Shown here one piece after another: positions 43,361-52,705 of a stretch of 64,000 nucleotides of DNA. Below the pieces are notes generated by a model, which saw only the letters and a list, made by a program, of their open reading frames with translations, was not told where the DNA came from and did not search any database. Position 1 is the stretch's first letter, and the number at the start of each line of letters is the position of its first letter. The stretch lies in assembly GCF_047470865.1 (NCBI RefSeq), contig NZ_JAZDRH010000005.1:74708-138707 (forward strand). Reading direction: 5' to 3'. The DNA is from JAZDRH01 sp047470865 (lineage in GTDB: Bacteria > Pseudomonadota > Gammaproteobacteria > Pseudomonadales > Pseudomonadaceae). Both the position numbers and the translations under genes were made by a program.

Positions 43361-44473
43361 ATGCAAGACTCCAGCCTGCTACTGAACCTACAAGATGTTA
43401 GCTGTAGTTATGATGATCAACAGGTTGTCAAAAAACTTAATCTACATCTAAACCAAGGCGATATTGGTTGTCTACTAGGTCCATCAGGCTGTGGTAAAAC
43501 TACTACATTACGTGCAATAGCTGGTTTTGAACCTATTTCTCAAGGCCAAATTAGTTTGGCTGGAAAAGTTATTTCCAAAGCGAGTTTTACCCTAGCTACA
43601 GAAAAGCGTCGAATTGGTATGGTTTTCCAAGACTATGCCCTTTTCCCTCATTTAACCGTTGCTGAAAACGTTGCCTTCGGTATACGCAAGCAGATAAATG
43701 CCAAACAAAAAGTAGATGAGCTATTAAGCTTAATTAAGCTTAGTCACTTAAAAAATCGCTACCCTCACGAACTTTCAGGCGGGCAACAACAACGCGTCTC
43801 TCTGGCCCGCGCGTTAGCTCCTGAGCCTCAACTACTTTTATTAGATGAACCTTTTTCTAATTTAGACGTAGAATTGCGTCGTAGTTTAAGCCTTGAAGTA
43901 CGTGAAATTCTTAAGCAACGTGGAACTAGCGGCATTCTTGTTACCCATGACCAAGAAGAGGCTTTTGCTGTAAGCGACCAAGTAGGTGTTTTCAATCAAG
44001 GTAGACTTGAGCAATGGGACATTCCTTACAACCTTTACCATGAACCTAATACGCCCTTTGTGGCGAGTTTTATTGGTCAAGGATACTTTATTCGCGGACA
44101 AATGCTAACGCATGATAGCGTGCAGACAGAGCTAGGCGTCATTGGTGGCGATCGTGCTTATCCTTGGACTCAAGGTAGCGCAGTTGAAGTATTGCTCCGT
44201 CCTGACGATATTGTTTATGCACCTGATAGCACTTTAAAAGCTGAAGTTGTGGGTAAGACATTTTTAGGCGCATCAACTCTTTATCGCCTACAGCTCGCTA
44301 CAGGTACACAAATTGAAAGCATTTTTACTAGCCATATTGACCATGCCGTGCATGAACAGGTTGGCATTGCGGTAAAAGCAGACCACCTTGTAGCATTTGC
44401 TGCACAAGGCAGCGTGCCATCGCAAACCAACTTAACTGCACAAGGACTACGCCGTTATAGCGAGCTAACATAA
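43361..44473 (+). CDS. ABC transporter ATP-binding protein (FbpC/PotA-like)
   Basis: A 370-residue importer-type ABC ATPase with C-terminal TOBE/OB domain. Walker A is GPSGCGKTTTLRAIAG, signature LSGGQQQRVSLARAL, Walker B LLLLDEPFSNLD, switch His in ILVTHDQEEA. It resembles FbpC (ferric iron) and related CUT1/MOI-type ATPases. No permease or binding protein is adjacent, and the placement after argF is also found in Pseudomonas, so it must serve a permease coded elsewhere. The substrate is unknown. Confidence 0.9.
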   Translation: MQDSSLLLNLQDVSCSYDDQQVVKKLNLHLNQGDIGCLLGPSGCGKTTTLRAIAGFEPISQGQISLAGKVISKASFTLATEKRRIGMVFQDYALFPHLTVAENVAFGIRKQINAKQKVDELLSLIKLSHLKNRYPHELSGGQQQRVSLARALAPEPQLLLLDEPFSNLDVELRRSLSLEVREILKQRGTSGILVTHDQEEAFAVSDQVGVFNQGRLEQWDIPYNLYHEPNTPFVASFIGQGYFIRGQMLTHDSVQTELGVIGGDRAYPWTQGSAVEVLLRPDDIVYAPDSTLKAEVVGKTFLGASTLYRLQLATGTQIESIFTSHIDHAVHEQVGIAVKADHLVAFAAQGSVPSQTNLTAQGLRRYSELT

Positions 44474-44482
44474 AGCTCGTTT
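44461..44482. terminator. Weak hairpin between the ABC ATPase and ybaK
   Basis: CGAGCT-aacataa-AGCTCG followed by TTT. It includes the last codons and stop of the ABC gene. The short stem and T-run make it a marginal terminator for the two convergent genes, which are only 7 bases apart. Confidence 0.45.
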
Positions 44483-44951
44483 AAACTTTCCCTAACTCCG
44501 CAAAAACTGCATTAGTTTGTGCTGCTAAGGCTTCAGCAGCTAATTCCACTTCTAGCCCTCTTCGCCCTGCACTGACATATATACTTGCAAATTTTTTTGC
44601 ACTCTCATCAATAAAGGTTCGCAGACGTTTTTTCTGCCCAAGAGGACTAATCCCCCCCACAAGATAACCTGTGATGCGCTGCGCCTTAGCAGGGTCGGCC
44701 ATCTCCATTTTCTTCACTCCTGCCACTTGTGCCAATGCTTTCAAATCTAAAGAACCAATCACAGGTACAACAGCCACTACGATCTCATTTTTGTCACTTT
44801 CTGCCAGTAAGGTTTTAAAAACTCTGCTAGGCTCAATATTAAGTTTTTCTGAAGCTTCTAAACCATAAGATGGCGCATGTGTATCATGCTCATAATTATG
44901 TACAGTAAATTGAACCTTAGCCTTTTTTAAACTCTGGATTGCGGGAGTCAC
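44481..44951 (-). CDS. ybaK: Cys-tRNA(Pro) deacylase YbaK
   Basis: A 156-residue trans-editing enzyme that hydrolyses cysteine mischarged on tRNA(Pro). TPAIQSLKKAKVQFTVHNYEHD opens the protein, PSRVFKTLLAESDKNE contains the conserved catalytic Lys region and GYLVGGISPLGQKKRLRTFIDE is the family block. It complements ProRS, encoded at 61049, which itself carries a related editing insertion. It converges on the ABC ATPase and is divergent from the efflux operon. Confidence 0.92.
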   Translation of the reverse strand: MTPAIQSLKKAKVQFTVHNYEHDTHAPSYGLEASEKLNIEPSRVFKTLLAESDKNEIVVAVVPVIGSLDLKALAQVAGVKKMEMADPAKAQRITGYLVGGISPLGQKKRLRTFIDESAKKFASIYVSAGRRGLEVELAAEALAAQTNAVFAELGKV

Positions 44952-45060
44952 TTTATGCCCTCTCCTAACTTTATAATTGGAAACAATTTTGATTCTTTTT
45001 ACATAGCTTTGCTATTTACTTCATTTTTTGAAACAAGTACATAAAAGCTTTCATTTACGA

Positions 45061-45078
45061 ACATACAGCAATGTATGT
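45061..45078. promoter_or_regulatory. Predicted AcrR/TtgR-family operator of the RND efflux operon
   Basis: ACATACA-gcaa-TGTATGT followed by ATATTA, 121 bases before the mexA-like ATG. It resembles the AcrR operator core (tACATACAtt...aaTGTATGTa) and the layout of the TtgR site upstream of ttgA. No TetR-family regulator gene is adjacent, so the repressor would be encoded elsewhere. Confidence 0.68.
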
Positions 45079-45198
45079 ATATTATGTGCCCTCAACTAAA
45101 GTTTATACTGCATTCAAAGTGGTTGCATCCGATAGCTACTTGCCTTGCTAACGCAGTTTGCTCTGCTCTATGCCAAAACAGAAAGGAATTATAGAGTT

Positions 45199-46332
45199 AT
45201 GAAACCTTCTCTCTTACGTATCTTTGTAGGTGCGTCTAGTTTATCTGCTGCTCTCATGCTGGCAGGCTGTGGTGAAAAAGACGCTGGAGAACAGGCGCCT
45301 CAAGCAGCACCGAAAGTAATTGTAGAAACCTTAAAGGCTCAGCCTTTTACATTAACTTCTCAATTACCAGGACGTACTGTTGCTTATCGTACAGCCGAAG
45401 TACGACCGCAGGTTTCAGGTATTTTGCAAAAACGCTTATTTGTGGAAGGTAGTGAAGTTAAAGAAGGCGATCAACTTTATCAAATTGACCCTGATCTTTA
45501 CCAAGCTAACTTCAAAAGCGCAGAGGCCACTTTAGTTTCAAGCCGAGCTTTAGCTAATCGCTACCAAAAATTAGTAGCCGATAAAGCAGTAAGCCGCCAA
45601 GACTATGACAATGCCGTTGCTGCGCGCTTACAGGCAGAAGCTGCTTATGAGCGAGCAAAAATTGATCTACGCTACACCAAGGTGTTAGCGCCTATCTCAG
45701 GAACCATTGGTCGCTCCTCATTCACTGAAGGCGCTTTGCTTACTAATGGTCAGCCTCAAGAACTGGCTGTCATTCAACAACTAGACCCTATCTATGTTGA
45801 TGTAACCCAATCAGTTAGCGAGTTACAGCGTCTAAAGCGTGACTATGCTAATGGCTATATTGAATCCGCTGGCGAAAATGCAGCCCAAGTTAAGCTACAG
45901 TTTGATGATGGCAGTATCTATGAGCAAGCAGGTCGTCTTGAGTTTTCAGAAGTCACCGTTGATCAAAGCACCAATACCGTTACTTTACGCGCAGTATTCC
46001 CTAACCCAAATAAAGACTTGCTGCCAGGTATGTTTGTGCGTGCCAACTTAGTTAGTGGCGTCAATAGCACAGCCATTTTAGCGCCACAACAAGGCATTAC
46101 TCGTAGCCCTAAAGGCGAAGCCTTAGCTCAAGTTGTAAATGCTAACAATGTAGTTGAAACCCGTGTGTTAACGGCTGAACGCACTGTGGGTAATAAATGG
46201 TACGTGACTTCAGGTTTGCAAGCTGGTGACCGCATTATTGTCAAAGGTCTACAGTTTATCCAGCCTGGTATCACCGTAGATCCTAGCGAAGCCTCTCAAG
46301 AAGCTCCATCACAAGCTCCTTCAGCTCAGTAA
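45199..46332 (+). CDS. mexA: RND efflux periplasmic adaptor lipoprotein (MexA/TtgA/AcrA)
   Basis: A 377-residue membrane-fusion protein that bridges the RND pump and the outer membrane channel. A lipoprotein signal with LMLAGC lipobox is followed by the lipoyl domain (GRTVAYRTAEVRPQVSGILQ), a helical hairpin (~95-170), a beta-barrel and a membrane-proximal domain (LLPGMFVRANLVSG). I chose the ATG at 45199 because the signal peptide begins there; the open frame starts at 45145. It is first in an adaptor-pump-channel operon. Confidence 0.94.
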   Translation: MKPSLLRIFVGASSLSAALMLAGCGEKDAGEQAPQAAPKVIVETLKAQPFTLTSQLPGRTVAYRTAEVRPQVSGILQKRLFVEGSEVKEGDQLYQIDPDLYQANFKSAEATLVSSRALANRYQKLVADKAVSRQDYDNAVAARLQAEAAYERAKIDLRYTKVLAPISGTIGRSSFTEGALLTNGQPQELAVIQQLDPIYVDVTQSVSELQRLKRDYANGYIESAGENAAQVKLQFDDGSIYEQAGRLEFSEVTVDQSTNTVTLRAVFPNPNKDLLPGMFVRANLVSGVNSTAILAPQQGITRSPKGEALAQVVNANNVVETRVLTAERTVGNKWYVTSGLQAGDRIIVKGLQFIQPGITVDPSEASQEAPSQAPSAQ

Positions 46333-46343
46333 GGTAGACGTCA

Positions 46344-49300
46344 ATGTCTAAGTTTTTTATTCATCGCCCCATTTTTGCATGGGTGCTTGCACTGATCACC
46401 ATGTTGGTGGGTGGGCTAGCAATTTTAAAATTGCCTGTTAACCAATATCCTGCAATTGCACCACCTGCAGTGAGTATTTCTGCACAATATCCAGGTGCAT
46501 CGGCGCAAACCGTACAAGATACTGTGGTTCAAGTCATTGAACAGCAAATGAACGGTATTGACGGCTTATTGTATATGTCCTCTGAAAGTAATAGTGATGG
46601 TAGTTTAGAAATCTCTATTAGCTTTGAGCAAGGTACAGATCCAGATATTGCCCAAGTACAGGTACAAAACAAGCTGCAATTAGCCACGCCCTTGCTACCT
46701 CAAGAAGTGCAGCAACAAGGTATTCGTGTTACTAAGTCCACAGCTAACTTCTTAATGGTTGTTGGTCTAGTATCTACTGATGGCAGTATGGATAAGTATG
46801 ATATTGGAGACTATGTAGTATCCAATATTCAAGATCCTTTATCACGTACGCCTGGTGTGGGTGACTTCCAAGTATTTGGTGGTCAATACTCGATGCGCAT
46901 TTGGCTAGATGCCAATAAGCTAAATAACTTTAGCTTAACCCCAGTTGATGTTGTAAATGCCATCCGTTCACAGAACGTACAGGTATCCTCTGGCCAGCTA
47001 GGTGCCTTACCTGCAGTTAGCGGACAGCAACTGAACGCTACTATTATTGGTAAAACACGTTACCAAACACCTGAGCAATTTGAAGATATTCTTCTTATTG
47101 TTAAACCCGACGGTTCACGTGTACACCTAAAAGACGTTGCTAAAGTTGAGCTAGGTGGTGAAACCTATAACTTCAACTCAGAGTTTAATGGTAAACCCAC
47201 CACAGGGATTGCAGTAAAACTTGCCACAGGTGCAAACGCGCTAGATACAGCTCGTGAAGTACGTGAGCTATTAGACTCTATGAAACCTTTCTTCCCTGCT
47301 GGGTTAGAAGTGGTTTATCCATACGATACTACACCTGTAATTTCTGCCTCTATTAATGGCGTTGTAACGACTATTTTTGAAGCAACACTTCTTGTGTTCT
47401 TCATTATGTTTATCTTCCTACAAAACTTCCGCGTTACCTTAATCCCTGCTTTGGCAGTGCCCGTAGTATTGTTAGGTACCTTTGGGATTTTGTCCGCCTT
47501 TGGCTACAGCATTAACACGCTAACCATGTTTGCTATGGTCTTGGCTATTGGACTACTGGTGGATGACGCCATTGTGGTGGTGGAAAACGTAGAACGGGTG
47601 ATGACAGAAGAAAAACTGCCACCACTTGAGGCGACTTTGAAATCTATGGAAGAAATCCAAAGTGCACTTATTGGTATTGGTGTGGTTCTGTCCGCCGTAT
47701 TCTTACCAATGGCCTTCTTCCCAGGTTCTACAGGGCAAATCTACGCGCAGTTCTCGGTTACCATTATTTCGGCCATGGTGCTATCTGTACTAGTTGCCTT
47801 GATTTTCACGCCAGCGCTATGCGCAACCATGCTTAAAACCAATCACAGTCATGGTGAGAAACGTGGTTTCTTTGGCTGGTTCAACCGTAGCTTTGATGGA
47901 ATGATCAAAAAGTATGAAGGCGGCGTTGCACATATCATTGCAATGAAAGCCCCTTACTTAGTGCTATACGCCATCATTTGTGGTGCAGTAGGTTATATGT
48001 TCACCAAGGTCCCTACATCCTTCTTACCCGAAGAGGATCAAGGCGTACTCTTTATGCTAGTGCAAACGCCTCCTGGATCAACCTTTGAACGTACTAACGA
48101 AGTTGTTCATGGCATGCGTGATTACTTCCTTACAGAAGAAAAAGATGTCGTGGAATCTATCTTTACTGTAACAGGCTTTAACTTCTCAGGCCGTGGGCAA
48201 AACATGGCCATGGCTTTCGTTATGCTAAAGCCATGGGATGTACGTAAAGATGAGAAACTAAAAGTATTTGCCTTACAGCAACGCGCTGCCCAACGCTTTA
48301 AACAAGAAGACTTTCTAGATGCAATGGTAATGCCTATTGTTCCTCCTGCTGTAATGGAGCTAGGTAACGCCTCTGGTTTTAACTTCTACTTACAAGACCG
48401 TAGTAGTAAAGGCCATGACGCTCTTCTTCAAGCAATGGGTCAACTATTGGCTAAAGCGAATGCTCCAGGCTCTAATTTGTTCCAAGTCTATCCAAACGGA
48501 AAACAAGATGAGCCTCAACTTCAATTAATTATTGATGATGAAAAAGCACGTACCTTAGGTCTTTCCCTTAGCGATATAAACCAAACACTAGGTGTGGCTT
48601 GGGGTAGTACTTATGTAAACGACTTTATTGACCGCGGTCGAGTAAAGAAAGTTTATGTACAGTCACGTGAAGAAGACCGCATGGTTCCAGAGGACCTTGA
48701 TAAATGGTTCGTGCGTAACAGCGAAGGAAAAATGGTGCCATTTAGCTCATTTGCTGACAAACAATGGGTTTATGGTCCAGCTAAGCTCGCCCGTTATAAC
48801 GGCATTGCTGCAGTAGAAATTAGTGGTGCAGCTGCTCCTGGCTTTAGTACGGGTTATGCCATGAATAAAATTGAAGAAATTATGAAAGACTTGCCAGGCT
48901 TTAATGCTGCATGGACAGGCCTTTCCTATGAAGAGCGTTTATCAGGTGACCAAGCACCAGCGCTCTATGCTCTATCAATTTTAATTGTATTCTTATGCCT
49001 AGCTGCACTCTATGAAAGTTGGTCTGTACCTTTTGCAGTAATGCTTATTGTGCCTATAGGGGTAATTGGTGCTTTAGGTGCCACTTATATGCGCGGGCTA
49101 AACAATGACGTTTACTTCCAAATTGGTCTACTCGTAACCATTGGTTTGTCTGCGCGTAACGCCATCTTAATTGTTGAGTTTGCTAAAGCGCTTTATGAAG
49201 GCGGCATGAGCTTAAAAGCTGCAACTATTGAAGCTTGTCGCTTACGTTTCCGCCCAATCATCATGACCTCTCTCGCCTTTATTTTAGGCGTGGTACCACT

Positions 49301-49484
49301 AGCTATTGCACAAGGTGCTGGTGCTGGTAGTAAACATGCCATTGGTACAGGTGTAATTGGCGGCATGGTTTCTGCAATGTTCTTAACCTTTATCTTTGTG
49401 CCTTTATTCTTCTATATAGTGACTGTTATTTTTAACCCAAAGAAGAATAAACAAGACACATTAGAAGGTAACGAGGCTAAATAA
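46344..49484 (+). CDS. mexB: RND multidrug efflux pump (MexB/TtgB/AcrB)
   Basis: A 1046-residue proton-driven HAE1 transporter with 12 helices and two large periplasmic loops. MSKFFIHRPIFAWVLALI is the standard start, GLLVDDAIVVVENVERVM holds the paired Asp of the proton relay, and GLSARNAILIVEFAKALYEG with the C-terminal FRPIIMTSLAFILGVVPL are hallmark blocks. It is the inner-membrane part of a tripartite drug, solvent and bile-type efflux complex. Its last base is the first base of the oprM start (TAATG). Confidence 0.96.
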   Translation: MSKFFIHRPIFAWVLALITMLVGGLAILKLPVNQYPAIAPPAVSISAQYPGASAQTVQDTVVQVIEQQMNGIDGLLYMSSESNSDGSLEISISFEQGTDPDIAQVQVQNKLQLATPLLPQEVQQQGIRVTKSTANFLMVVGLVSTDGSMDKYDIGDYVVSNIQDPLSRTPGVGDFQVFGGQYSMRIWLDANKLNNFSLTPVDVVNAIRSQNVQVSSGQLGALPAVSGQQLNATIIGKTRYQTPEQFEDILLIVKPDGSRVHLKDVAKVELGGETYNFNSEFNGKPTTGIAVKLATGANALDTAREVRELLDSMKPFFPAGLEVVYPYDTTPVISASINGVVTTIFEATLLVFFIMFIFLQNFRVTLIPALAVPVVLLGTFGILSAFGYSINTLTMFAMVLAIGLLVDDAIVVVENVERVMTEEKLPPLEATLKSMEEIQSALIGIGVVLSAVFLPMAFFPGSTGQIYAQFSVTIISAMVLSVLVALIFTPALCATMLKTNHSHGEKRGFFGWFNRSFDGMIKKYEGGVAHIIAMKAPYLVLYAIICGAVGYMFTKVPTSFLPEEDQGVLFMLVQTPPGSTFERTNEVVHGMRDYFLTEEKDVVESIFTVTGFNFSGRGQNMAMAFVMLKPWDVRKDEKLKVFALQQRAAQRFKQEDFLDAMVMPIVPPAVMELGNASGFNFYLQDRSSKGHDALLQAMGQLLAKANAPGSNLFQVYPNGKQDEPQLQLIIDDEKARTLGLSLSDINQTLGVAWGSTYVNDFIDRGRVKKVYVQSREEDRMVPEDLDKWFVRNSEGKMVPFSSFADKQWVYGPAKLARYNGIAAVEISGAAAPGFSTGYAMNKIEEIMKDLPGFNAAWTGLSYEERLSGDQAPALYALSILIVFLCLAALYESWSVPFAVMLIVPIGVIGALGATYMRGLNNDVYFQIGLLVTIGLSARNAILIVEFAKALYEGGMSLKAATIEACRLRFRPIIMTSLAFILGVVPLAIAQGAGAGSKHAIGTGVIGGMVSAMFLTFIFVPLFFYIVTVIFNPKKNKQDTLEGNEAK

Positions 49485-50893
49485 TGAAAAAGTCAGTTCT
49501 TTCTCTTGCAATAATGCTGACACTTACTGGCTGTTCTTTAGCGCCTAACTACCAGCGCCCAGAAGCGCCAGTTAGCGAAAACTGGGGAGAAGCTAACGCT
49601 TCTTCTCAAACCAGTGAAAAAGCACTACCTTATATTGACGAATTTTTCTTAGATCCTGGTTTACAAGCAGTGATTCAAGCTGCTTTAACTAACAATAAAG
49701 ATCTACGTATTGCGGCTCTAAATATTGAAGCCTTTGAGGCACAATATCGTATTCAACGCAGCCAGTTATTCCCTACTATTGGTGCAACTGGCGGTGGCTC
49801 ACGCCAACGCATACCTGCCAATATGAACCCAACGGGTGGCGGCCGTAGTATTAATAGCCAGTTTGATGCCCAAGTAGGCATTACTTCTTGGGAGCTGGAC
49901 CTTTTCGGTCGTATTACTAGTTTAAAAGATCAGGCTTTAGAACAGTACTTTGCTACTGAGCAGGCCCAGCGTGCTGCTCAGCTTAGCTTAGTAGCAGCAG
50001 TAGCGAATGCTTGGTTTACCCTGCAAGCTAATCAGAACTTGCTGACAGTTGCAGAGGGCACTGTTGAAACCTATCAACAAAGCTTAAACCTAGTACAGCG
50101 TAGCTATGATGCCGGCGTAGCTTCATCTCTAGATCTGCGCCAAGCACAAACTGCACTAGATAGCGCACGTGTTAGCGTTGCTACTTACCAGCGTTTAGTA
50201 AAACAAAGCAATAACGCATTGCAACTATTGGTAGGCAGCCCTACCGATATCGCAATCACTCCATTGCTAAAAATGAACGATAATGCATTGGCAGAAATCC
50301 CTGTTGGCCTTCCTGCTGACTTGTTACAGCGTCGCCCTGATATTATGCAAGCTGAGCACATGCTCAAAGCAGCTAATGCTAATATTGGTGCTGCCCGTGC
50401 GGCTTTCTTCCCTAGCATTAGCTTAACCGCCACTGCGGGTAGCCTCAGTTCGGATCTGTCTGGTTTATTTAAGTCAGGTAGCGATACTTGGGCATTTACT
50501 CCACGTATTAGTGTGCCTATTTTTACAGCGGGTCAGTTAAAAGGTAATTTGGAATACAGCAAAATCCAAAAAGATATCAATATTGTTCAATATGAACGCA
50601 GCATTCAAAACGCTTTCCGTGAAGTACAAGATGGGCTAATTGCACGTGATACATTCCAGACGCAATTAGAAGCTCAAGCAACATTGCTTAAGTCGACTCA
50701 GGAGTACTACAACCTTGCAGATCGCCGCTACAACGAAGGTATTGATAACCGCTTAACCTTGCTTGATGCTCAACGTCAACTGTTCTCAGCACAGCAAGCC
50801 TATATCACCACACGCTTAGGCCAACTAACAGCGCAGGTTGACCTATATAAAGCGCTTGGCGGTGGCTTTATGGAAGATACAGCAACACCATAA
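49484..50893 (+). CDS. oprM: Outer membrane efflux channel (OprM/TtgC/NodT family)
   Basis: A 469-residue outer membrane lipoprotein forming the exit duct of the tripartite pump. The signal peptide ends at the LTLTGC lipobox. Two OEP repeats follow, with LLQRRPDIMQAEHMLKAANA and SLTATAGSLSSDLSGLF in the conserved second half and a coiled-coil helical barrel. It is coupled to the pump by a one-base TAATG overlap and followed by a strong terminator. Confidence 0.94.
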   Translation: MKKSVLSLAIMLTLTGCSLAPNYQRPEAPVSENWGEANASSQTSEKALPYIDEFFLDPGLQAVIQAALTNNKDLRIAALNIEAFEAQYRIQRSQLFPTIGATGGGSRQRIPANMNPTGGGRSINSQFDAQVGITSWELDLFGRITSLKDQALEQYFATEQAQRAAQLSLVAAVANAWFTLQANQNLLTVAEGTVETYQQSLNLVQRSYDAGVASSLDLRQAQTALDSARVSVATYQRLVKQSNNALQLLVGSPTDIAITPLLKMNDNALAEIPVGLPADLLQRRPDIMQAEHMLKAANANIGAARAAFFPSISLTATAGSLSSDLSGLFKSGSDTWAFTPRISVPIFTAGQLKGNLEYSKIQKDINIVQYERSIQNAFREVQDGLIARDTFQTQLEAQATLLKSTQEYYNLADRRYNEGIDNRLTLLDAQRQLFSAQQAYITTRLGQLTAQVDLYKALGGGFMEDTATP

Positions 50894-50914
50894 ATACTAC
50901 TGCTGTTCAATACT

Positions 50915-50942
50915 AAAAAACCCAGCAATAGCTGGGTTTTTT
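50915..50942. terminator. Bidirectional terminator between the efflux and ccm operons
   Basis: AAAAAACCCAGC-aata-GCTGGGTTTTTT, a 12-bp perfect stem with runs on both sides; it ends both convergent operons. Confidence 0.93.
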
Positions 50943-50954
50943 ATTCGCTTATGC

Positions 50955-52211
50955 TTACTGCATAGGCTGGTCAATGAGTAATGTAAACTGCTCCTTACTA
51001 TCATTCTTCGCAGCTTTAGCAAGGCTTTGCCATTGCCCTTCTGTTGCTATTCCTGAACGGCTAATGCGAGCTTGCAGTTCTAAATCTGGAAACTGCGCAA
51101 TAGTCATATTCGCCATCATTGCATCGCTAACCGTTAAGCTTACCTTTGCAGGTAAATCTGCCACAGCTACACGCTTAGCTGCTAATGGCATAGGAGGCCC
51201 CGTCTGCGCACGGGCAAAAATAAAGACGGTATCTGTCGCCTCTACTTGCGTTCTAATTTCTGGCGCAAGATCAACGCTGACCTGTATTGCTAATTCACTA
51301 GCAAGATTGCTGCCAGGGCTTTTTGCTGGCAATTTTGGTAGCACTGTACCTACTTTGGCTTCTGCAATGATAGGATTTGCAGCCAAAGCTTGTTTGGCAC
51401 GCTCAATTCCCATTGCAATATCTTCAACACCATTACTATTGGCTGGCAAACCTTTAATCACAGCTGTCCAGGCATCAATGGCTGTTTGGAAGTCACCGAC
51501 TTCATAGGCTGCAATACCTATTAATCCGAGCATACTGGCGTCATCAGGTGCTTGCTTGAAAACATCATCAGCAGCCTGCTGTAATTTAGCAGTCCACTGT
51601 TTGCCATTAGCAAAATACTCAGCTTGCGCCCACTCTACCAGCACATCTACAGGGCGCTCTTCTAAATTATCTAAAACATATTGAAATGCATTAGCGGCTT
51701 TTGCTAGCTCACCTTTTTGCAGGTACAGACGTCCTAGGCTATACCAAGCCTCCAATAGATAAGGCTGTACATCAACTAAGCGCTCTAAACGATCAATACG
51801 CTGTTCCATACTTTGCGTCTGATCGTCGTTTAGTTCTTTAAACTCAAGAGTTAAGGCAACTGCTTTTTGTGCGCCCCACTTATAATAAAAACCTAAGGCT
51901 AAAATCGGCACTAACAACGCCAATACTAATGGTAAACCTATGCCTAAAGGAGTAGCACTTTTCTTTACGGCTTGCGTTTCATTTAATAACTCACGTGAGG
52001 CTTCTGTAGCACTAGCTTGATATTGCTCTTGGGTTAAGGATCCTGCTTTTAATTGAGCATCTAACTCAGCTAAATGCTCCTGATAAGAAGCAACATTGAG
52101 CGCTGTTCGATCTTCTTCAGCCTGTGATTTACGCACACGTAAAACAGGTAATAAGACAATACCAAGTGCAATTAAAAGCATTACACTGGCTAATAACCAA
52201 AATTCAATCAT
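50955..52211 (-). CDS. ccmI: Cytochrome c maturation protein CcmI
   Basis: A 418-residue apocytochrome c chaperone. Two N-terminal helices (IEFWLLASVMLLIALGIVLL and LGIGLPLVLALLVPILALGF, ~95-115) flank a conserved cytoplasmic segment. A TPR domain (~130-290, with YLLEAWYSLGRLYLQKGELA) binds apocytochrome tails. A beta-rich C-terminal domain follows. It is the last ccm gene; its start overlaps ccmH by 4 bases. Confidence 0.92.
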   Translation of the reverse strand: MIEFWLLASVMLLIALGIVLLPVLRVRKSQAEEDRTALNVASYQEHLAELDAQLKAGSLTQEQYQASATEASRELLNETQAVKKSATPLGIGLPLVLALLVPILALGFYYKWGAQKAVALTLEFKELNDDQTQSMEQRIDRLERLVDVQPYLLEAWYSLGRLYLQKGELAKAANAFQYVLDNLEERPVDVLVEWAQAEYFANGKQWTAKLQQAADDVFKQAPDDASMLGLIGIAAYEVGDFQTAIDAWTAVIKGLPANSNGVEDIAMGIERAKQALAANPIIAEAKVGTVLPKLPAKSPGSNLASELAIQVSVDLAPEIRTQVEATDTVFIFARAQTGPPMPLAAKRVAVADLPAKVSLTVSDAMMANMTIAQFPDLELQARISRSGIATEGQWQSLAKAAKNDSKEQFTLLIDQPMQ

Positions 52212-52705
52212 AAGTCATTCTTGCCTTGATTTTGCTGAGCAAGCAAAGCGTTTAAACGCGCCTGCTCTTCAGCTGTTAATTGAGTTTTCTGCCCTGCTGA
52301 TAACAATGCAGTGTTGCGTTTACGCCGCCATACCACTACGCCAATAGTTAAAAAGCCAATAATGAGCAGAGCAGCTGGGCCGTACCAAAGAATATAGGTT
52401 TGCTTATTAATCGCTGGGCGGTAGCGTACAAAATCACCATATCTATCTACCAAATAAGTAACGATTTCATCGTTACTTTGCCCGTCCTCTACCAAGCGAT
52501 AAACCTCAGCTCGCAAATCAACAGCAATGGGTGCGTTAGAGTCTGCAATATTTTGGTTTTGGCATTTAGGGCAACGAATTTCTTCAGTTAGAGTTTTATA
52601 ACGTGCGCGATCAGCTTCATTTTCAAACTCATAGGTTTCAATAGAGGCATAAGCACTACCAAACAAAACTAAATTTAAGATCAGGGCTTTCCATAAGCTA
52701 TTCAT
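52208..52705 (-). CDS. ccmH: Cytochrome c maturation protein CcmH
   Basis: A 165-residue periplasmic thiol protein that reduces the apocytochrome CXXCH before haem attachment. After a signal peptide (NSLWKALILNLVLFGSAYAS), the redox motif RCPKCQNQNIADSNAPIA is followed by VDRYGDFVRYRPAI and one C-terminal helix. I chose the ATG at 52705, overlapping the ccmG stop (ATGA), because the signal peptide begins there. Confidence 0.94.
   Translation of the reverse strand: MNSLWKALILNLVLFGSAYASIETYEFENEADRARYKTLTEEIRCPKCQNQNIADSNAPIAVDLRAEVYRLVEDGQSNDEIVTYLVDRYGDFVRYRPAINKQTYILWYGPAALLIIGFLTIGVVVWRRKRNTALLSAGQKTQLTAEEQARLNALLAQQNQGKNDL

Noticed and set aside
50974..51507. Plus-strand open frame of 177 codons
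   Set aside because: It is antisense to ccmI, which is certain from its domains and operon; composition is that of a reverse-frame shadow.
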